From Pelagophyceae sp. CCMP2097 (lineage: Eukaryota; Sar; Pelagophyceae), in NCBI GenBank assembly GCA_026770575.1, contig MU657217.1, positions 214,594-278,593 on the forward strand: a stretch of 64,000 nt of DNA, in the 5' to 3' direction. Every line of letters starts with the position of its first letter. The first letter of the stretch is position 1. The notes under the pieces are model-generated. The model had not been told where the DNA came from and searched no databases. It saw only the letters and a program-made list of their open reading frames with translations. Positions 40,802 through 54,600 of the stretch are shown here, piece after piece. Position numbers and translations under genes: made by a program.

Positions 40802-43800
40802 TCACCGCCCTTTCTGTCGGGCGCTCTTGGCCGGCGGCGGCTTTTTCGCGGCGGCGGTCGGCTTCGCGGCCGGCGGCGCCACGGCCGGCGCCACGGCCTT
40901 TCGACCGAAGCCGTTGAAGAGCCCCGCGAGCCAGGAGGCGGGCTTGATGGCGGACTCTTCGCGGAGCTGCCTCGCGAGGAGCTTGTCCGCCGCGACGTCG
41001 ACGTCCCGCCTGCGGCCATCTTCGGCGTCTCGCTGGGCGTCCAACGCCTTCTGGAAGTCTTCTGCGGCTCGAGCGCGGTTCGCCGCGACGTCCATCTGCT
41101 GTGCCTTGTCGATAGAATCTTCGTCCGCGACTCGTTTATCCAGGTCGTCGAGGAACGTATACTGAACAATCTCGTGATTACGCCTCTCCCCTTTGGCATG
41201 CATCTTAAAAAAGCACCGCGGCTTGCCCATGAACATGCAGTAGACGTCGTCGCACTGCACGCATCTTTTTTCCGGCTTTCTTCCACAGACGACGCACCTC
41301 GTCGGGTGATCCGGGTCCACCCCAAGCGCCGACGCTTTCGCAGTGCCCCTTTTCGAGCACACCGAGTCGTGGTCGAAGAGGCGGCAGGAGTCGCAGAGCT
41401 TTGCGGAGCATAGAGTGCAGTCGTGGTCCGATGAGGCCGCTCTGAAGCCGCAGCACTCGCAAAAGCCGTTGTCCGCCGACTCGAGCAACGCCTTTAAAAC
41501 GTGGCCCATCTTCTTCCCTCGAGCGTGCGCCGTCGCGGCGCAGTCCTCGCAGAGGTCATCGTCGCACGAGGCACAATTCTTGCGCGCGGGTTTCGCCTCA
41601 CACAACGCGCAGACGGGGCAACCCCTTTCAAAGCCCTGCCACACATGCTTCAGCCGAGGGCCCCGAGCGTGCGTGGAAGCGTAGTGCTCTTCGCAATAAT
41701 CGTCGCTGCACTCGGCCGCCCATTTCGAAAGCGTCTTTAAGACTGCCTCGTGGTAAACGGCCAAACGCAGCGTCCGCGCCCCTTGACCATCCGCCGCTTC
41801 ATCCAGCGCGTCGACGTGCCTCCGCACGGCCGACTCCGCATTTAAGGCCAAGTCTTCGACGCGCTGCTGCGAGTACGGCGCGCCGGCGAGGCGGAGCGTT
41901 TGGCGGAGCTGCTGCACCGAGATGCCCGTCGACAACGTCTCAGCCTTGCCAGACGCTTCCGCGGGCACGGCGTGCGAGAGGATGAAGCGGTGTAGCAGCG
42001 CCTTGCCTCTAGAGCGCAGAAAGAGGCCGCGGCACCGCCTTGTTGCGAGATCTTGGCACACGATACACCTGAGAGGCGGCGCGGACGTCTCTTTCGTCAC
42101 GATGGCCGAATGCCCACGCCGCTGCGGCGTGTCGTGGTGCGCCGCGAAGCAGGCGAAGCAAAAGTGGAAGGCGCCGTCGCCCCATGTCGGGCGTTTGGCC
42201 TCGAATTTCGGCGCCTCGCAAGACCCACATCTCCTCGTCGACGGTTCCAATTTGCAAACCATGCACATCCCGACCTTTGGCTGCTGCGAACTTAGAGGCT
42301 TCGGCCGGTCCAGCTGCGGCCACGCAAGGACGTAGCGGCCCGTGTACCGGTCTTTCACCTGTGGTCTGAAAGAATCGGGCCCGCCGGGCTCGGTCCAAGA
42401 GACTTGTTGCGTCGCAACTTGCAAAAAGTAAAAGGCCTGCGCCGCGGCGTCGTAGAGCATGTGCCACGCCGCGACTTGCTGCGTTTGGTACAGAATGGAA
42501 AGGCGCCTCGCTGAAACGCAGCGGAAGAAACATTGAACGTCCAAAGTGCCCTTTTGCCGCTTCTCCAGCGTCGATTTGAACCTGAGACGCGCCAGCCTGC
42601 GCCGCGCGTTCTTCTGCGTCAGGTTGGCGCAGGCCCAGGCTTTTAGGGCCACGCCGAAAATATCGTCGTCGAGGATCCAGCACGCCCTCGCCGCGACGCT
42701 CGAACCCCGCTGCGCCGCTTTTAAATTTGCGAATAAAGCCGTCGGGTCTCCGGGAGCGGCGTCCGGGTCCGCCAAAGGCTCGCACGTCTCGCGCGACCTC
42801 CGAATGGCGTCGTCGAACTTGTTGACCAAAGAAACGAGGCCCATTTGGTTCATTAAGGCTTTGAGCCGCGCCGCCCCGGCAGCCAGCGCTTTCAATGCTT
42901 CCCGCTCATCAACCGCCGTCGACGTCGTCGCCACGTCCAAGAGCTTGATCTTCAGCGCCTCTTGCGCCGCCGCCGCCTTGCCCGTGAACCTAGAGCGGGT
43001 GTGGAAGCCTAGAGCGGGTGTGGAAGCGGTCCCAACCCGCTCAAATCATCCTTGCAAGAATCCCAGGGTCAGAGGCGTCTCTCTGTGACGCCACCCGCGT
43101 GTGCATCGACTGGAAGGTCGCCGCGTGTGCACCATCACGGTCCCGGTTTCCCGAATCGACGCTGCCGCAGACTCTAGGAAGTGCCGGTCCAACTGCAGGA
43201 ACGTCACCGGGAAGACCGACCTCGAAAGCACTCCAGCCATCGCGTCGCACCTCGCCTGCTGATTCTTAAAGTGCCGCGCGACCTCCAAGGCATAAACGTC
43301 CTTTGCCGCCGCCAGGACTTGCGCCATCGGCCTTGCGTCCGACGGGGACCGCCAGTACGCGATAAAGTTTGTCCGTTTCGCATCCCCGGCCTTGCGCAGC
43401 CAGCGCCGGTCCGCCGTTGTAGTAAAGCCTAAAGCCTCGAGCAAGGCGTCCTCGCGCTCCAGGTCCTTGGACTCTGGCTTCGGCTGCGGCGACTGCTGCA
43501 GGCGGACGAGCCGGAGCAGCGTTTTTTGCTTCCTCTCCAAAAATGCAACCTTCCTCGCCACCTTCTTCTGCGCCTCGGAGAGCTGCGCCAGCTTCACCGA
43601 GTCGAGGCCCTTGAAAGCCTTGCGCGAGACGACTTTGAGAACCGCTGCGACAGTCTTTTGGTCGTAGCCGCGCCGAGACAGCCACAGCTCCAGAGGCACC
43701 GCTTCCAGATCCACCCCCACCATCGTCCGCGGCGTCCACGCGGCATTTCGCGCGGCGCGGCGGACGTCTCGCACGAGCGTCGGCAGGTGCTGCGATCCGA

Positions 43801-46800
43801 TGCTCCGGTGGAAGTCTCTCCTCGCGACAAAGCCACGGTAACAAACTTGCGCTCTTCGAGCGGCCTGCTCCTCGTCAAAGGTAAAGGCGGGCCGGTCCCA
43901 CGTCGTCTTGCCGCTGACGGTGTTGCTGAAGAAAGTGGCAGAGCCGTCTTGCATCTCCTCCCAGCCGTAGCGGAGAGCGACTCTTGTGTACTCGACTTTT
44001 AATTCCAAGCACACTCTGGGCCGGCAGAGCTCGAGGGCCGCAGCGGCGCACTTGGCCATGTCCGCGAGCTGCAAAGCGTGCGCGTCGGGTGCGCGCGCCC
44101 AGGCTGCGCGGCTGCGGTGTTCTTTCATGATATCTTGCACACAATTCAGCCTTTGGCAACTTTCAAACGTCTCCAGCAGATCAGACACGACTGTAGTCTG
44201 CCGCGTAGCCTCGCGCTTCAACCGCGCTGCGCGTCTCGAATGGCGCTTGGAGACTCTTAAGGAGATGAAGCGCTTGCGATCATTTCGAGCCGCTTGCGCC
44301 AGACGGTCCTCAAAGTCTACAAAACGAATTAAGGCCCTCGAGACGCCCGCCTCCACGTCGCCGTCGTCGTACCGCAGCCGGTAGCCGCCCGAAGCATCCT
44401 CTAAAACGTCGTCGTGTTTTTTGCCGTCGACTCTGGGCAAGACCTTAGCTCGAAAAAAGGTGTCACCGCCCATCCACCGCGCTTCCACAAAGTCGCCCAG
44501 CCGAAGGCGCGGCAGCCGCAACGCGCTCAACAAAACGCGCTCGTCGACGTCGCCGTCGTCGAACTGCACCGAGACGTGTTGGGGAAAACCCGAGGCGGAA
44601 GCCTCGAGTGGGAGACCCTCGACCTGTAAACCCGACGTGTCAAACAGGGTCCCAGGATACCAATGGTCGTCGTCCACAAGCGCGGAGAATTTCGCGACGA
44701 CGTGCGCGCCGTACTGCAGCGACGCCGCCAGCACGGCAGGCGACGACTCGAAGGGCCCGTCTTCGTCCTCATCGTCGACAGACTCGTCGTCCGACTCTTC
44801 CAGCGCCGCGCCCTTTGGCTGCGTCGCGGCGAAGACGATGCGGTCGCGGTCGAAGAGCGACAGGCGCACGGTGACGTGGCGCATGCCTGTGTTTTTGACG
44901 GTGTCGTGACGGTCGACGGCGCTCGCGAGAGACTCCACGCGACCGTCGCCGGGGTTTCCAAGGACGCGGGGCGCCTACGCTCCGTCTGCCGCAGCTCCCA
45001 GGCGGCGCGGTCTCGCTCTTCGCGCGCCCGTCTCGCGCGGTCTCGCCTGAGCTGGAAGGCAATTTTCTGCCCCACGCATCTCCTCCACGCCGTCTGCGCC
45101 GCCAGCGCGGCGGCGTCGTCGCGCAGGTCGTAGCGCGGCTCGATTCGCATGCGCTCGCGCTCGTAAAGGACCCAATAAGCGTGATCAGGCCCGTTGAATC
45201 CAAGCTCGGCCAAATACCCAACCGAGGGCTCTTCGCCCACCACCGGCTCCTCGGCCGCCATGGTCAGCCGCTTTGCTGCAGCGTCGCGGGCCTGGTCGTC
45301 GTCGCGGTAGCGGTCGTCGCCTCGGGCTTTGCGCTTTGGCTTTGCCGGTCTTATGCGTTCGTAGACGGCCACTTGCGAGTTGCGGTCCCCTTGTTCATCC
45401 ACAAACTTGAGCGCCGTCAAATCATGGAACCGGACGAAGACGAGGCGCCAGCCGAAGCGCAGCACGTTCAGGCGGGTTTGGGCGTCTTGGTCCTTTAACA
45501 GAGCCCAGTACTCGTCGGCTTCCTTTTGTTGCCCTGCCACAAAATTCGCCATATCCCTTCCCCAAGCCCTCGTCACCGCCGCCCCGCGCCGGTCCGCGAG
45601 GTACGCAGACTGAGCGCGGCCCAACGCGCGCGCGTGGCTCATCAACCGTACAAGCTTCTTCGCAGACCGCCGGCGGAAGGCTCTTTGCAACAAGAGAGCG
45701 CCGCCTTGATACAATCGCACCTGCCGTACCGCCTTTTCAAGGAAGACGCTCTGCGCCGCGAGAGACGCCAGAGCCTCCGAGGACGCGCAGCCGGGGACGA
45801 CGCGGGCCAAAGAGTCGACGTCGATCTGAAGGCCTTGTAATCGGTTCAAAGAGTCGATAAAAGCAGAAACGTCCTGTGGCAGGTCTTCCGGCCGGACGTC
45901 GACCGATTCCGCCGTAAACACCGTGACCGCCGTGACGACGGTGCCGCCGTCTACAGAGTCGCCGCTTCTCTTCTTCGCCGGTGACGCCGGCGGAACCGCA
46001 GACGTCATCGGCGAAACTGCAGACGTCATCGGCGACGTCGGCGACGCCAGCGACGTCAGCGCCGACGTCGCCGAGTCCTCGGCGACGAGCGTCTTGCGCC
46101 TGCCCTTGCGCGGGGCGTCGGAGGAGCCCATAGCCGTTCTTGCCTTGTCGAGTTCATTCCGCTGCAGGCGCTGATTTGCCGCCCTTGCCGTTTTAAAGTT
46201 GTACAGCTTAAGCTGCAAACGCTCGCGTAGAGCGTTCTTCGTCGCGTCGATGCATTTCAAGACATCTTCCACGACGAAGTGCAGCAATCCTCGGTCGCCC
46301 CTTAATAAAGATTGGAGCCTTTCCACCGCTGTCGTTCGGACGTCCACCGCCCTTTTCAAACGCTTTTGATCGACGTCTCTTTCGGCGCGCTGCTGCGCCC
46401 ACGGCGGCCGGGAGAAGGCGCCCGTGTCTAAAGCACTGAGGGTCTGCTCGGCGTCGTGGAAACCAGCGCAAAACTTGCGCATCATGGCAAGCGTCAAGTC
46501 CGCGGGCGCCCTGCCCGCGTCATACAGCGCGTCGTCGCTTAAAGCCACGACGAGCTTCTGCGCCGCCTTTGGAAGTTTCTTGAGAGGTAAAGCTTCGACG
46601 TTGCTTTTCAGTCCAACTTTGGTCTTCGTCGAGACTCCGCCGTAGCGCATCGTGCAGACCAGCAACGCCGCTTTGAAGCGCTCCGCCCTGAGCAAAGGCC
46701 GGCCGTCCTCCAAAACCTCGGCGTCCGTCTCCAACTCGTGCATCCTTTTGAGCATGGCCCATGCCAGCGCGCTCGGCGCCTCAAAAACGTCTTCAGCCGG

Positions 46801-49800
46801 TGACGGGGCCCGGCTCTCCGCCTTTGGGCTCAACGCGCCTCGTTGGCTCTTCCCTGAAGACTCGAGTTTTCTCCGCTTCGCCTTGTCGAAGACTGCCGCG
46901 AGTGCGGGCAGGTTCATCACACGTCTGTCCTTGAGCTTGTCTACGGCGTCGGGCCTCCCCGAACGCCTGCAGGCGGCCGAGGGCGGTAGACCCACGGAGC
47001 CGTCTTCAAAGTCTACCCAGAGCCACGCCTTTGTTCTTTCACTCGGCGGCTGCGCCTGCAACGTCAACGCGTCGAGGACATGGGTCAAGGAGAGGCACTT
47101 TGCGACGTCGAGTTTCTTTTCGCGTTTTCGCTTTTCGACGTTTTTTGAAGCGAGTCTGGACCGGCCGCGCCGTCGGACGGCCCTTTGCAGCATGTCCCCG
47201 GCGGTGGCGACACGAGATGCAAAAGCCACCGCCGCGCGCATCGCAGTTCGTACGAGGAAGCCGCGCGCGATTCGCTGCATCACCCTGGCCTTTTTGGAGA
47301 GTGATTTCTTGAAGAGCACGAGCTGTGTCAATACCGAGTCTCGCATCGGCCGTGCCACGACGGCCGCGACAAAGCGCGCCTTCTTCTCCGAGCGCCTCGT
47401 CTGAGCCTCGGCACGCGCCTGCGGCCCGCGCGCCAGACGGCGTTGGACCCGCAAAGCCATCTTTTCCCGTTTTAAGAGCGACCGGCAGAATTCGCCGTGG
47501 ATGATGGCCTGAATTGTCGCAGCCGCCGCCTCCCTCCGCTGCGCGACAAGAGCGTCCTCCTCGGCCGAGAAACGGCACATTTTACCCGTCAAGTGTTTCA
47601 GGAACCGGCCCTTTTGGGACTTGAACCACCGCAAAGCGATCAAACGCGCGCACTTGTGCCTGTATTTCATCCTCGCCCGAAAGAAGCACTGCATCTTGCG
47701 TCGCGCCCACCTCGACCGCCGAACGCCCATGACGGCGCGCATGGCGACGTAGCGCAGCCATGCTCCACCTATCAAACCGACGGCGCCGAAGCGGTCTCTA
47801 TACGAGTGCTTTACATAACACCTCACAATCTTCTGGCGCGCCTTGACGCGCGCGTGCGTCCGGAGCTTCTTGGCGTACTCGACGTCCTCCTCGTCTGTCA
47901 CGCGGAGACAGGAGAGGAGGAGGAATGTCGGGAAGGCGTTTTGGCGTCTGTACCAGGCAAATTGCAGTCTCACGGCTGCCAAATTCGTAGATTCGATTTC
48001 GTCCAGCAGCCTGCGGAACACCATTCGAGCCAAGGCGCCGCGCCACCGCTGCTGCATGACGTACGGCGCCGAGACTCGCATTTCTATTTGGAACCGTCTC
48101 TCCGCCCGCAACTCGTCACATTTCAACCTCGCGACGTAGCCGCGGCATTCTCGCTGCGCCGTGCGCGCCGCCACTCTTAAACGGAGGAAAGGGCGGCGGA
48201 CGAGGAACATGATGACCGAGGCTTGGACGCAGACGGCGGATCTGCGCATGAGTAAATACCGTCTGCGCACGGGCCACATGTGCCACAGCGAGACAAATAA
48301 GACCGCCGCGTTTCGCGCAAACAGAAAATTGCCTCGCCACCGGTTCCGCCTTGCGCGCCGCTGGAGAAGGATCGCGGCGGACCAAGTTTGCCGCCTTTCC
48401 GAACGGACCCGATGGTCGATGAAGAACCTGCCCAAACTTCGTTTCGGGGCCAGATAGACGTCGGCCAAGGCGCCTCCCAGAGGTAAAGCGTCGTGCTTCG
48501 AAATGAAAAGCCGGATGCCCCGGGACCGCCGGTAGGCCGTCTCGATTCGCTTCGCCGCGGTGCATCGGTCGACAAAGATGAGCAAACCAGCCCTCGAAAC
48601 CAGCCTCGAAAAGAACTTTGACAAAGACCTCCGCTTGCACCGGTCCAAAAACGCGGTGAGCCGACACACGGCGCCGTGCCGGCGGTACGCGCACCGCGCC
48701 TCTTCTCGGTCGCCCTCGATGCACGCGATTCTCCAAAAAGCCAAAGCCAAAGCCATTTGTGCCTTTTCAAACTCGCAGATCCACCTGCCCAGAATCTTCT
48801 GCAGCCTCTTCCGCACGCCCGCGGCGCCGGCGCTGCCTGCGCCGCCGAAGAAGGCGGCGAGGCGCATGGGAACCGCGGCTTGAGACGCGTCGATGACCGC
48901 CGAATTTTCAGCGCGCAGGGCGCGCCCCTCGCGCTCCGCCGCGAGGCGCATCGACGAATACGCGCCGGCGACCTTTTGCATCGAAGCGTCGACGAGTGGT
49001 GGAGGTCGCGCCGTCGAATCTTCAAAAGACGTCTCCGTCGAGCCGTTTCGCCGCCGCTCCGGCGACGCGGGTCCGTTGAGGATGGTGGTCTTGCGCGTCT
49101 CGCGCCAGGCGGACTTGGCCTCGTCCGCTGCTGTTTGTTGGTCTTGCCACGCCTCCTTGCGTTCCGCTCTTTTCGCTCGAATCATAAAGCGGGCGTCCGA
49201 TTTGAAAGCCAGGTAAGAAGCGCCGCGCCGCAGCTCCGCATCCCTTAAAGCGTCGACGCGCAAACGCTCGTCTTCCGCGCCGTTGTATATGTGAGCCGCG
49301 CGCTCCGTCGTCCACGCGCCGCCCTGGCCCGGTGCCCACGCGGCCTTTGCCGCCGCCGTCGGCGTCCTCCGAGCCTCGCGCGCCTCGTACGACTCCAAGC
49401 CCCCGGCCAGCGCGAGGCCGGAGCCCGAAACTCGCGGCCGGCGCGGCAGCGTCGAGGACCACAGCGTCGTGCCCTTGAGAGGCGAGTCGTCTCCGGACCG
49501 GTGGGATCGCGCCGTGCCGTCACCGGCGTCGTCCTTGGACTGCGCAAACGGCTCGCGGCGCTTTGGGAGGCGACGATGCATCGAATCAGGTCGTATGGCG
49601 CCCATGCGAGGTGACCACTGTAAAGTTGTCTCAAAGTCACTCGCCGCGACAAAGGCCAGCGGTAGGTCGCTTGGGCAAACGCTCGCCGCGCCGCCCCTCT
49701 TGCCGCCGCCGGCCGACCGCCTGCGGGACGTCGCGGCCTGCCGCGCAGAAACGCCGTCGTCCGAGGCTTCATCTTGGAACGAGACCACGGCCCTCGAGGG

Positions 49801-51458
49801 CGTGGCGCGAAATTCCTTGGGCTGCGCCGCGTCGGTTAAAAGCAGCGCGGCGGACGCGGTGTCGGCGCCGAACGTGGGTCGCAACGTCTCCTGACCAAGG
49901 CTGTCCAGCGGCGTCGTCAGCCTTAGCGTGTCGTACGAGTTCCACGTTGCTTGCCGCTGGGAGAGCACGTTGGACGCGGCGCCGCCAAATAGAGAGCGAA
50001 GCTGCGCATTGCGCGGGTGAAACTCGTCCCTTAGCGCAAGCCCCGCATAAGTCGTCATGCTGGAAATCTCGCGGTACTCTTGGACGATGCCAAGAGCTGT
50101 CGCGGGCTGCATGGCTTGCTCGGTGGCGTCGTAGCCCCGCGGCACGAGCTTGAAAGCGTCGCGTTGCGGCCGCGCGTTGGGCCGCGGCATCGGCACTATG
50201 AGCATAGGCGCCTGGTAGCCCAGCAGCTCGTCTGCGTGCCGCTTTGTATTCGGCAGCGGCACGTCGAGCGCAGCGCCGCGGCCGTCGTCTGCGAAGAGGA
50301 CGTTTGGTCGAGCGTATCTTCTTCGTCCAAAAGGTTCGTTTGAAGCGCGATAATTTCCGCGGACGCTCCGGACGACGCCCCCGGCCTTGAGCCGCTGCGC
50401 GCCGACGTGGAGGGGCCTGCCTTTTGGGGACGCATCAAAGTGGCGGATGTAATTGGTCACGGCGTCCGCGGTCTCCGCCTTGCCTTGAAACCGGTTCGCT
50501 TCGTCAAACGCGTCGGCCCGCTTCGCGACGCCGAGGTCGGGTGCGGACGCGGCGTGCACGAGGTCTAAACTCTCGCTGAACGACGACTCGGCCACTTGTG
50601 CGACAGAAAAGAAGACCTCTTCCAAAGAGTCATTTGGCGGCGGGTTCTTCTTCTTCTCCGTCTCTCTTTCGCGCTCCATCTTGCGCAAAATGGTCTGCCG
50701 CAGCATCTTGGCCGACGACGCGATTGGATCTGGAACAGACTTCATGACGTGTAAAGTGGTCGTGGAACCGGCCTCGCCCGCATTCAGCGAAACGATCATG
50801 GCAAGCACCGTCGCGCAGTTCTGCCGCATCAACCGCGCGTCCGCCACCGTCAGCTCCGCAGACGGCGGCGCCTCGCGCTTCGCCTGTGCCAACGTCGTCT
50901 CGCGACGCATCAAGGGGGGCGCGGCGTTTCAAGGTACTCACGTGCTCGGCCATGAACTCCTTGACGTTTTCCGAGGCCGAGTTGGCCCAGAGCTGCCAGC
51001 GCCGCTGCTGCCGCGACGCGTACCCGACGAGCTCGAGCAAGGCGTCCTGCGCGGGGGCTCGGCCAACAGCTTTCGGAACGATAAGGCCCTTTCAAGACAA
51101 AAAGGCCCCTCGAGGACTTGCGTCACACGCCGGCGCGCGCACCTCGATGGGCACCTCGTGCGCCTGCCGCGGGCTGCCGCCGGGGCTGCCGAGGCCGAGC
51201 TCGCGCGCCTAAGGCCCGTCGATGCAAAGGATAGAGGCAGTCTCTTTGCGCCGCCGCCTGGCGGCTGCAGGGGCCCTCGCGCCGAGGCGGCCTCGTGCCG
51301 AAGGCGCTCGTTGGACGCACCGCGCCCGCGGCGTCGGTGCGCCTCAGCTTGTCCAGCTCATGGCCCAAACGCGTCGCGGCCAACGCGCGCTGGTATGGCG
51401 GGACCCGCGCGTCGCGCACCGTCCCCGCGAGCAGCGCCACGGGGCCTGGAGCCATCAT
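40802..51458 (-). CDS. Giant multidomain protein: IQ motifs, Tudor-like, WW, B-box-like zinc clusters (~3,400 aa)
   Basis: Exons 51458-51321, 51209-51141, 51046-50942, 50883 to about 45004 (or 45076), 44974-43095 and 42989-40802; phases agree at every resolved join. Exon 4 (about 1,960 codons) holds disordered N-terminal sequence, then a long series of IQ-like motifs (for example AAILLQRRARRNRWRG, RVMQRIARGFLVRTAM, GALLLQRAFRRRSAKKLVR). Exon 5 has two Tudor/SH3-like segments (VVAKFSALVDDDHWYPGTLF, GDFVEARWMGGDTFFRAKVL) and a WW domain (YGWEEMQDGSATFF...GKTTWDRPAF). Exon 6 has several Cys/His clusters of B-box type (CVVCGRKPEKRCVQCDDVYC, CALCEAKPARKNCASCDDDL). The exon 4/5 donor is unresolved. 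A calmodulin-binding scaffold is the likely role. Two or three separate genes is the alternative, but no start, stop or promoter gap separates the parts. Confidence 0.7.
42990..43094 (-). repeat. Intron with tandem-duplicated 3' splice site
   Basis: In the last intron of the giant gene, the 19-mer cctagagcgggtgtggaag is repeated in tandem at about 42989-43007 and 43008-43026. On the minus strand each copy ends in TAG followed by G, giving two candidate acceptors 19 nt apart. gagcgggt/acccgctc also forms an inverted repeat within the intron. Confidence 0.7.
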
Positions 51459-51566
51459 ACAAGCATAGCCTTCTCCGAAAACGACCCAATGCTGAACAGC
51501 CGGCACAGGGGGAGCGCTGTGCAGAGGGACCCTTTTCAGAAGCCCCCCTTGAAGTCAGGGAGCTCG

Positions 51567-51622
51567 TCCGTTCCCCCTCGGAGGCCCGGGTCGCCCGTTT
51601 CCCCCTCGGAGGCCCGGGTCGT
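51567..51622. repeat. Tandem 26-29 bp repeat in intergenic DNA
   Basis: ttccccctcggaggcccggg occurs twice in a row at about 51570 and 51599, between the channel gene's 3' end and the giant gene's start. It lies in the likely promoter region of the giant gene. Confidence 0.65.
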
Positions 51623-51678
51623 CCACGGTGGCGTACAATTAAGAGTCACTGCGGAACAACAACAGCAAACAACGGGTT

Positions 51679-54600
51679 TTATTGCACGCGTCCGTGGGCA
51701 AAGGTGAGGACGCTCTTGAGCTTTGGGTTGCTGGTGACCAGGTCCCTGAAGGACCGCGACTTGGTGACCGCCGGCGTCGCGGGCTGGCTCGAGTCGGCGC
51801 GCGGCGAGGTGGGCCGCGGCGATTGATGCAATTCGCCGGCCCACCCGAACCTGCGCGAGCCCGCGGGCGAGGCCGCCTCGGAGGCGTCGTGCGCCCGCAC
51901 GGCCTCGCCGGCGCGCGCGAAGCGGTGCGAGCCCGCCGGCGACGAATCGGCGTGCGTCGGCGACCGGCGTTGGAACTTTGGGATCTTGTTGTCTTTGATT
52001 TTGTTTTGGTCGTCCACGTGCGTCAGATGTGCTTCCACGCGATCCAGATGCGTCTGGAACTTTGCAAAGAGCTGCGAAAACGCCGCTGGCGGCGACGCCC
52101 GCGCGGCCTCGTCGCGCGCGTCTGCGGCCTCGTCCCGCAGATCCGCCGCCTCGTCCCGCGCGTCCGCGGCCCGCGTCGCGCCCGCCGCGTCCGCGAACAC
52201 GGAAGAAGTGCGCGCGCTCGGGAGGAGCGGCGAGTCGGCGCGCGTGAAGCGGGGCGAGTCGGGCGCTCTCGCGCTCGATAATACCGGCGAGTCGGGCGCG
52301 CGGAAGAGCGGCGAGTCGGGCTGCGCTTGCGGGAAGAGCTCGTCGGGCATCGGGAGCGGCGAGTCGGGCGCTTTTGGAAAGCGGGGGGAGTCGGCTTTTG
52401 AATCGGGATCCTTGGTATCGAAGAGCTCCACGCAGTTGTCCAAAAGCCGACAAGTCTCCATCAGGTTGCGTTCTTCGCTGCGTTCCTCGATGAGGCGGTC
52501 CTGGACGACGCGGTCCTCGACGGAGGCAAAGGACCTGGACTTACGGGGGATAGACGGCGAAATCTTGAGAGAGGCGTTTCGGCTGATGCCGCGAAGTGAA
52601 GCGTTCATGCCGCTCTTCGGGCCGAGATTCCCGCGCATCGTCGAGCCGCGCGAGAGGCGCAGAGCAGGCAAAGGCGAGAGGTCGCCCGTCGACTTCCTCG
52701 CTCGTGAAGCGGGTCGTGAAGAAAAGTCTTCGTCTTCTTTGACGTCTTCCGGCTCTTCTTCCTCCTCTGGCAGGTAGCCGAAGAACTCCCTCAGGTCCGC
52801 TAAAGACTGCCGGCGCATGCTCCTCAAAATGCTCCGTTTGGCCCAGAGCTTCATGATAAGAGCGATTCTCGGCTTGAGGAATGAGTCACACAAGTCGTCC
52901 GACTCATACGACGCAGCAATCCTCTTCGTAAAGGCAGAGAATCTTTTAGACTTGTCCTCCCTCGCCGCCACCTGCGCGTCTGCGGCCGGGAAGACCTTTC
53001 CGATGCCGGACCGCAAAGATCGGCGTAACCGGCGAGATTTCCGCACCAACGAATGATATTTTGTCTCTCCAAACTCGCCAAACTCGTCTCTTTCCGCCGC
53101 CCTTGGACGTAGAGAGAGGTTGCAGACCTGGCCGCAGACTCGCATTGAAGCTTCAAAACGGTCGCTTGTGAACCTGGCGTAACACGCTAGCACTGCGGGG
53201 AACTGCTCGCATACCTCGAAGAAATGATCCTTCGACAGCGCATACACCTCGCACCCGTGCCGCGACCGAACCGTGAACGGGTGCTTGGCCTCTTTATCTA
53301 AAAGGAGGGCATATTCTGCAAAGCACTGGCCTGCTCGGATAAAGCCCACGTGGATTTGGGCATCGACTTCTAAACGCTTCGCCACAAACTCGGACCGCAT
53401 CACCGCCTCGCACTGGCCGGACCGAACGAGGTAGAAGGACTGGCCGTGGTGCAATTCTAAAATGATGGGCTCTTTCGGGTTGTGCCTTTCAAAGACTAAA
53501 TACCGAGCTAAAGCAGCCACGGCCTCTGAAGAGGCGTCTGAAAGCCAGGGAATGTCCAAGTCGTGCAGCTTCCTCGAATTGTTCCAGTGCATCACTTCGC
53601 TCCTTAAAACGTCGGGGAGTTCGAATAAAATCGCGCTTTCGTCCCACACGGACTCTTGCTGCCACGCACAAGTATAATGCGCCCGAACGCGGTGCTTCAG
53701 AGACTGCGGCATGTCGCGGTAGCGCGTGTACGCATTAATCGAATTCAATTTGTCCTTAATGGCATCAGCTGTTTTATCAGCTCTGGTGACGGTCGCCTGG
53801 ATCTGCGCCATAATAAAGCCAAGAGTGCAAGTCCCCGTAAACTGCACCAAAATGGACCAGATCATCTCGTTGGAAGTCTGCGGGATCGCGTCGCCGTAGC
53901 CCACGGTGGTCAAAGTGGTCGCGGCCCAGTAAACGGCGACGACGTAAAGTCTATACCGTGAAAATGGTCTATCCGACAGGTGTGGCGGCCTGGAATCTTC
54001 AAACCTCCGAACCGCTTTCGCGTCGTGCTTGTACTCGCCGAGCCAGGACGGGTAGTCGATTTCTCCCGCAGCGAGGCCAAAATAATGCTCGATCCAATCC
54101 AACTCGTTGGCCTTTGTATTGCCTCTTGCGATCAGCACTAAAACGCACGCCGAGATATGCGTCATGCAGAACAAAGTCGCCAATAAAGTGAGAATCTTCC
54201 AGGCCATCCTGACGATTCGGGCAGCGTCCTCGTCGGTGTCGGAAGCATCTTTGGATTGTTCGCGGAAGATGCGCAAACACCTTAAAAACTTCACCACCCG
54301 AAACGCTTTCAACAGCCTCAAAAATTGCGGCGCCTTGAGCAGCGTAGAGTCGCGGAACGCGCCGCCGTGGCCGGCCTGGATCAACCGGACTAAAGGCACG
54401 CTTGAAAAGAAATCGACGGCGAACCAACCCTTCAAGTAATGAACCGCGATTTTCCGCCGGTCCCTTTCCAAGACGCCGCGGTCGACGAAGCTCGTGTTGA
54501 ACGCGACGGCGACGTCGAGGAGTAAAAAGCCGTCTATGATCAAATTCGCGATGATAATCCAGTGATGCGACGGCAGAGCAATTTCCTCGCCGTGAAAGGC

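Noticed and set aside
43046..44938. Separate gene for the Tudor/WW exon
   Set aside because: It has no ATG at its frame start (the first codon is GTG), begins with a good TAG acceptor at 44975, and joins in phase on its 3' side to the zinc-cluster exon.
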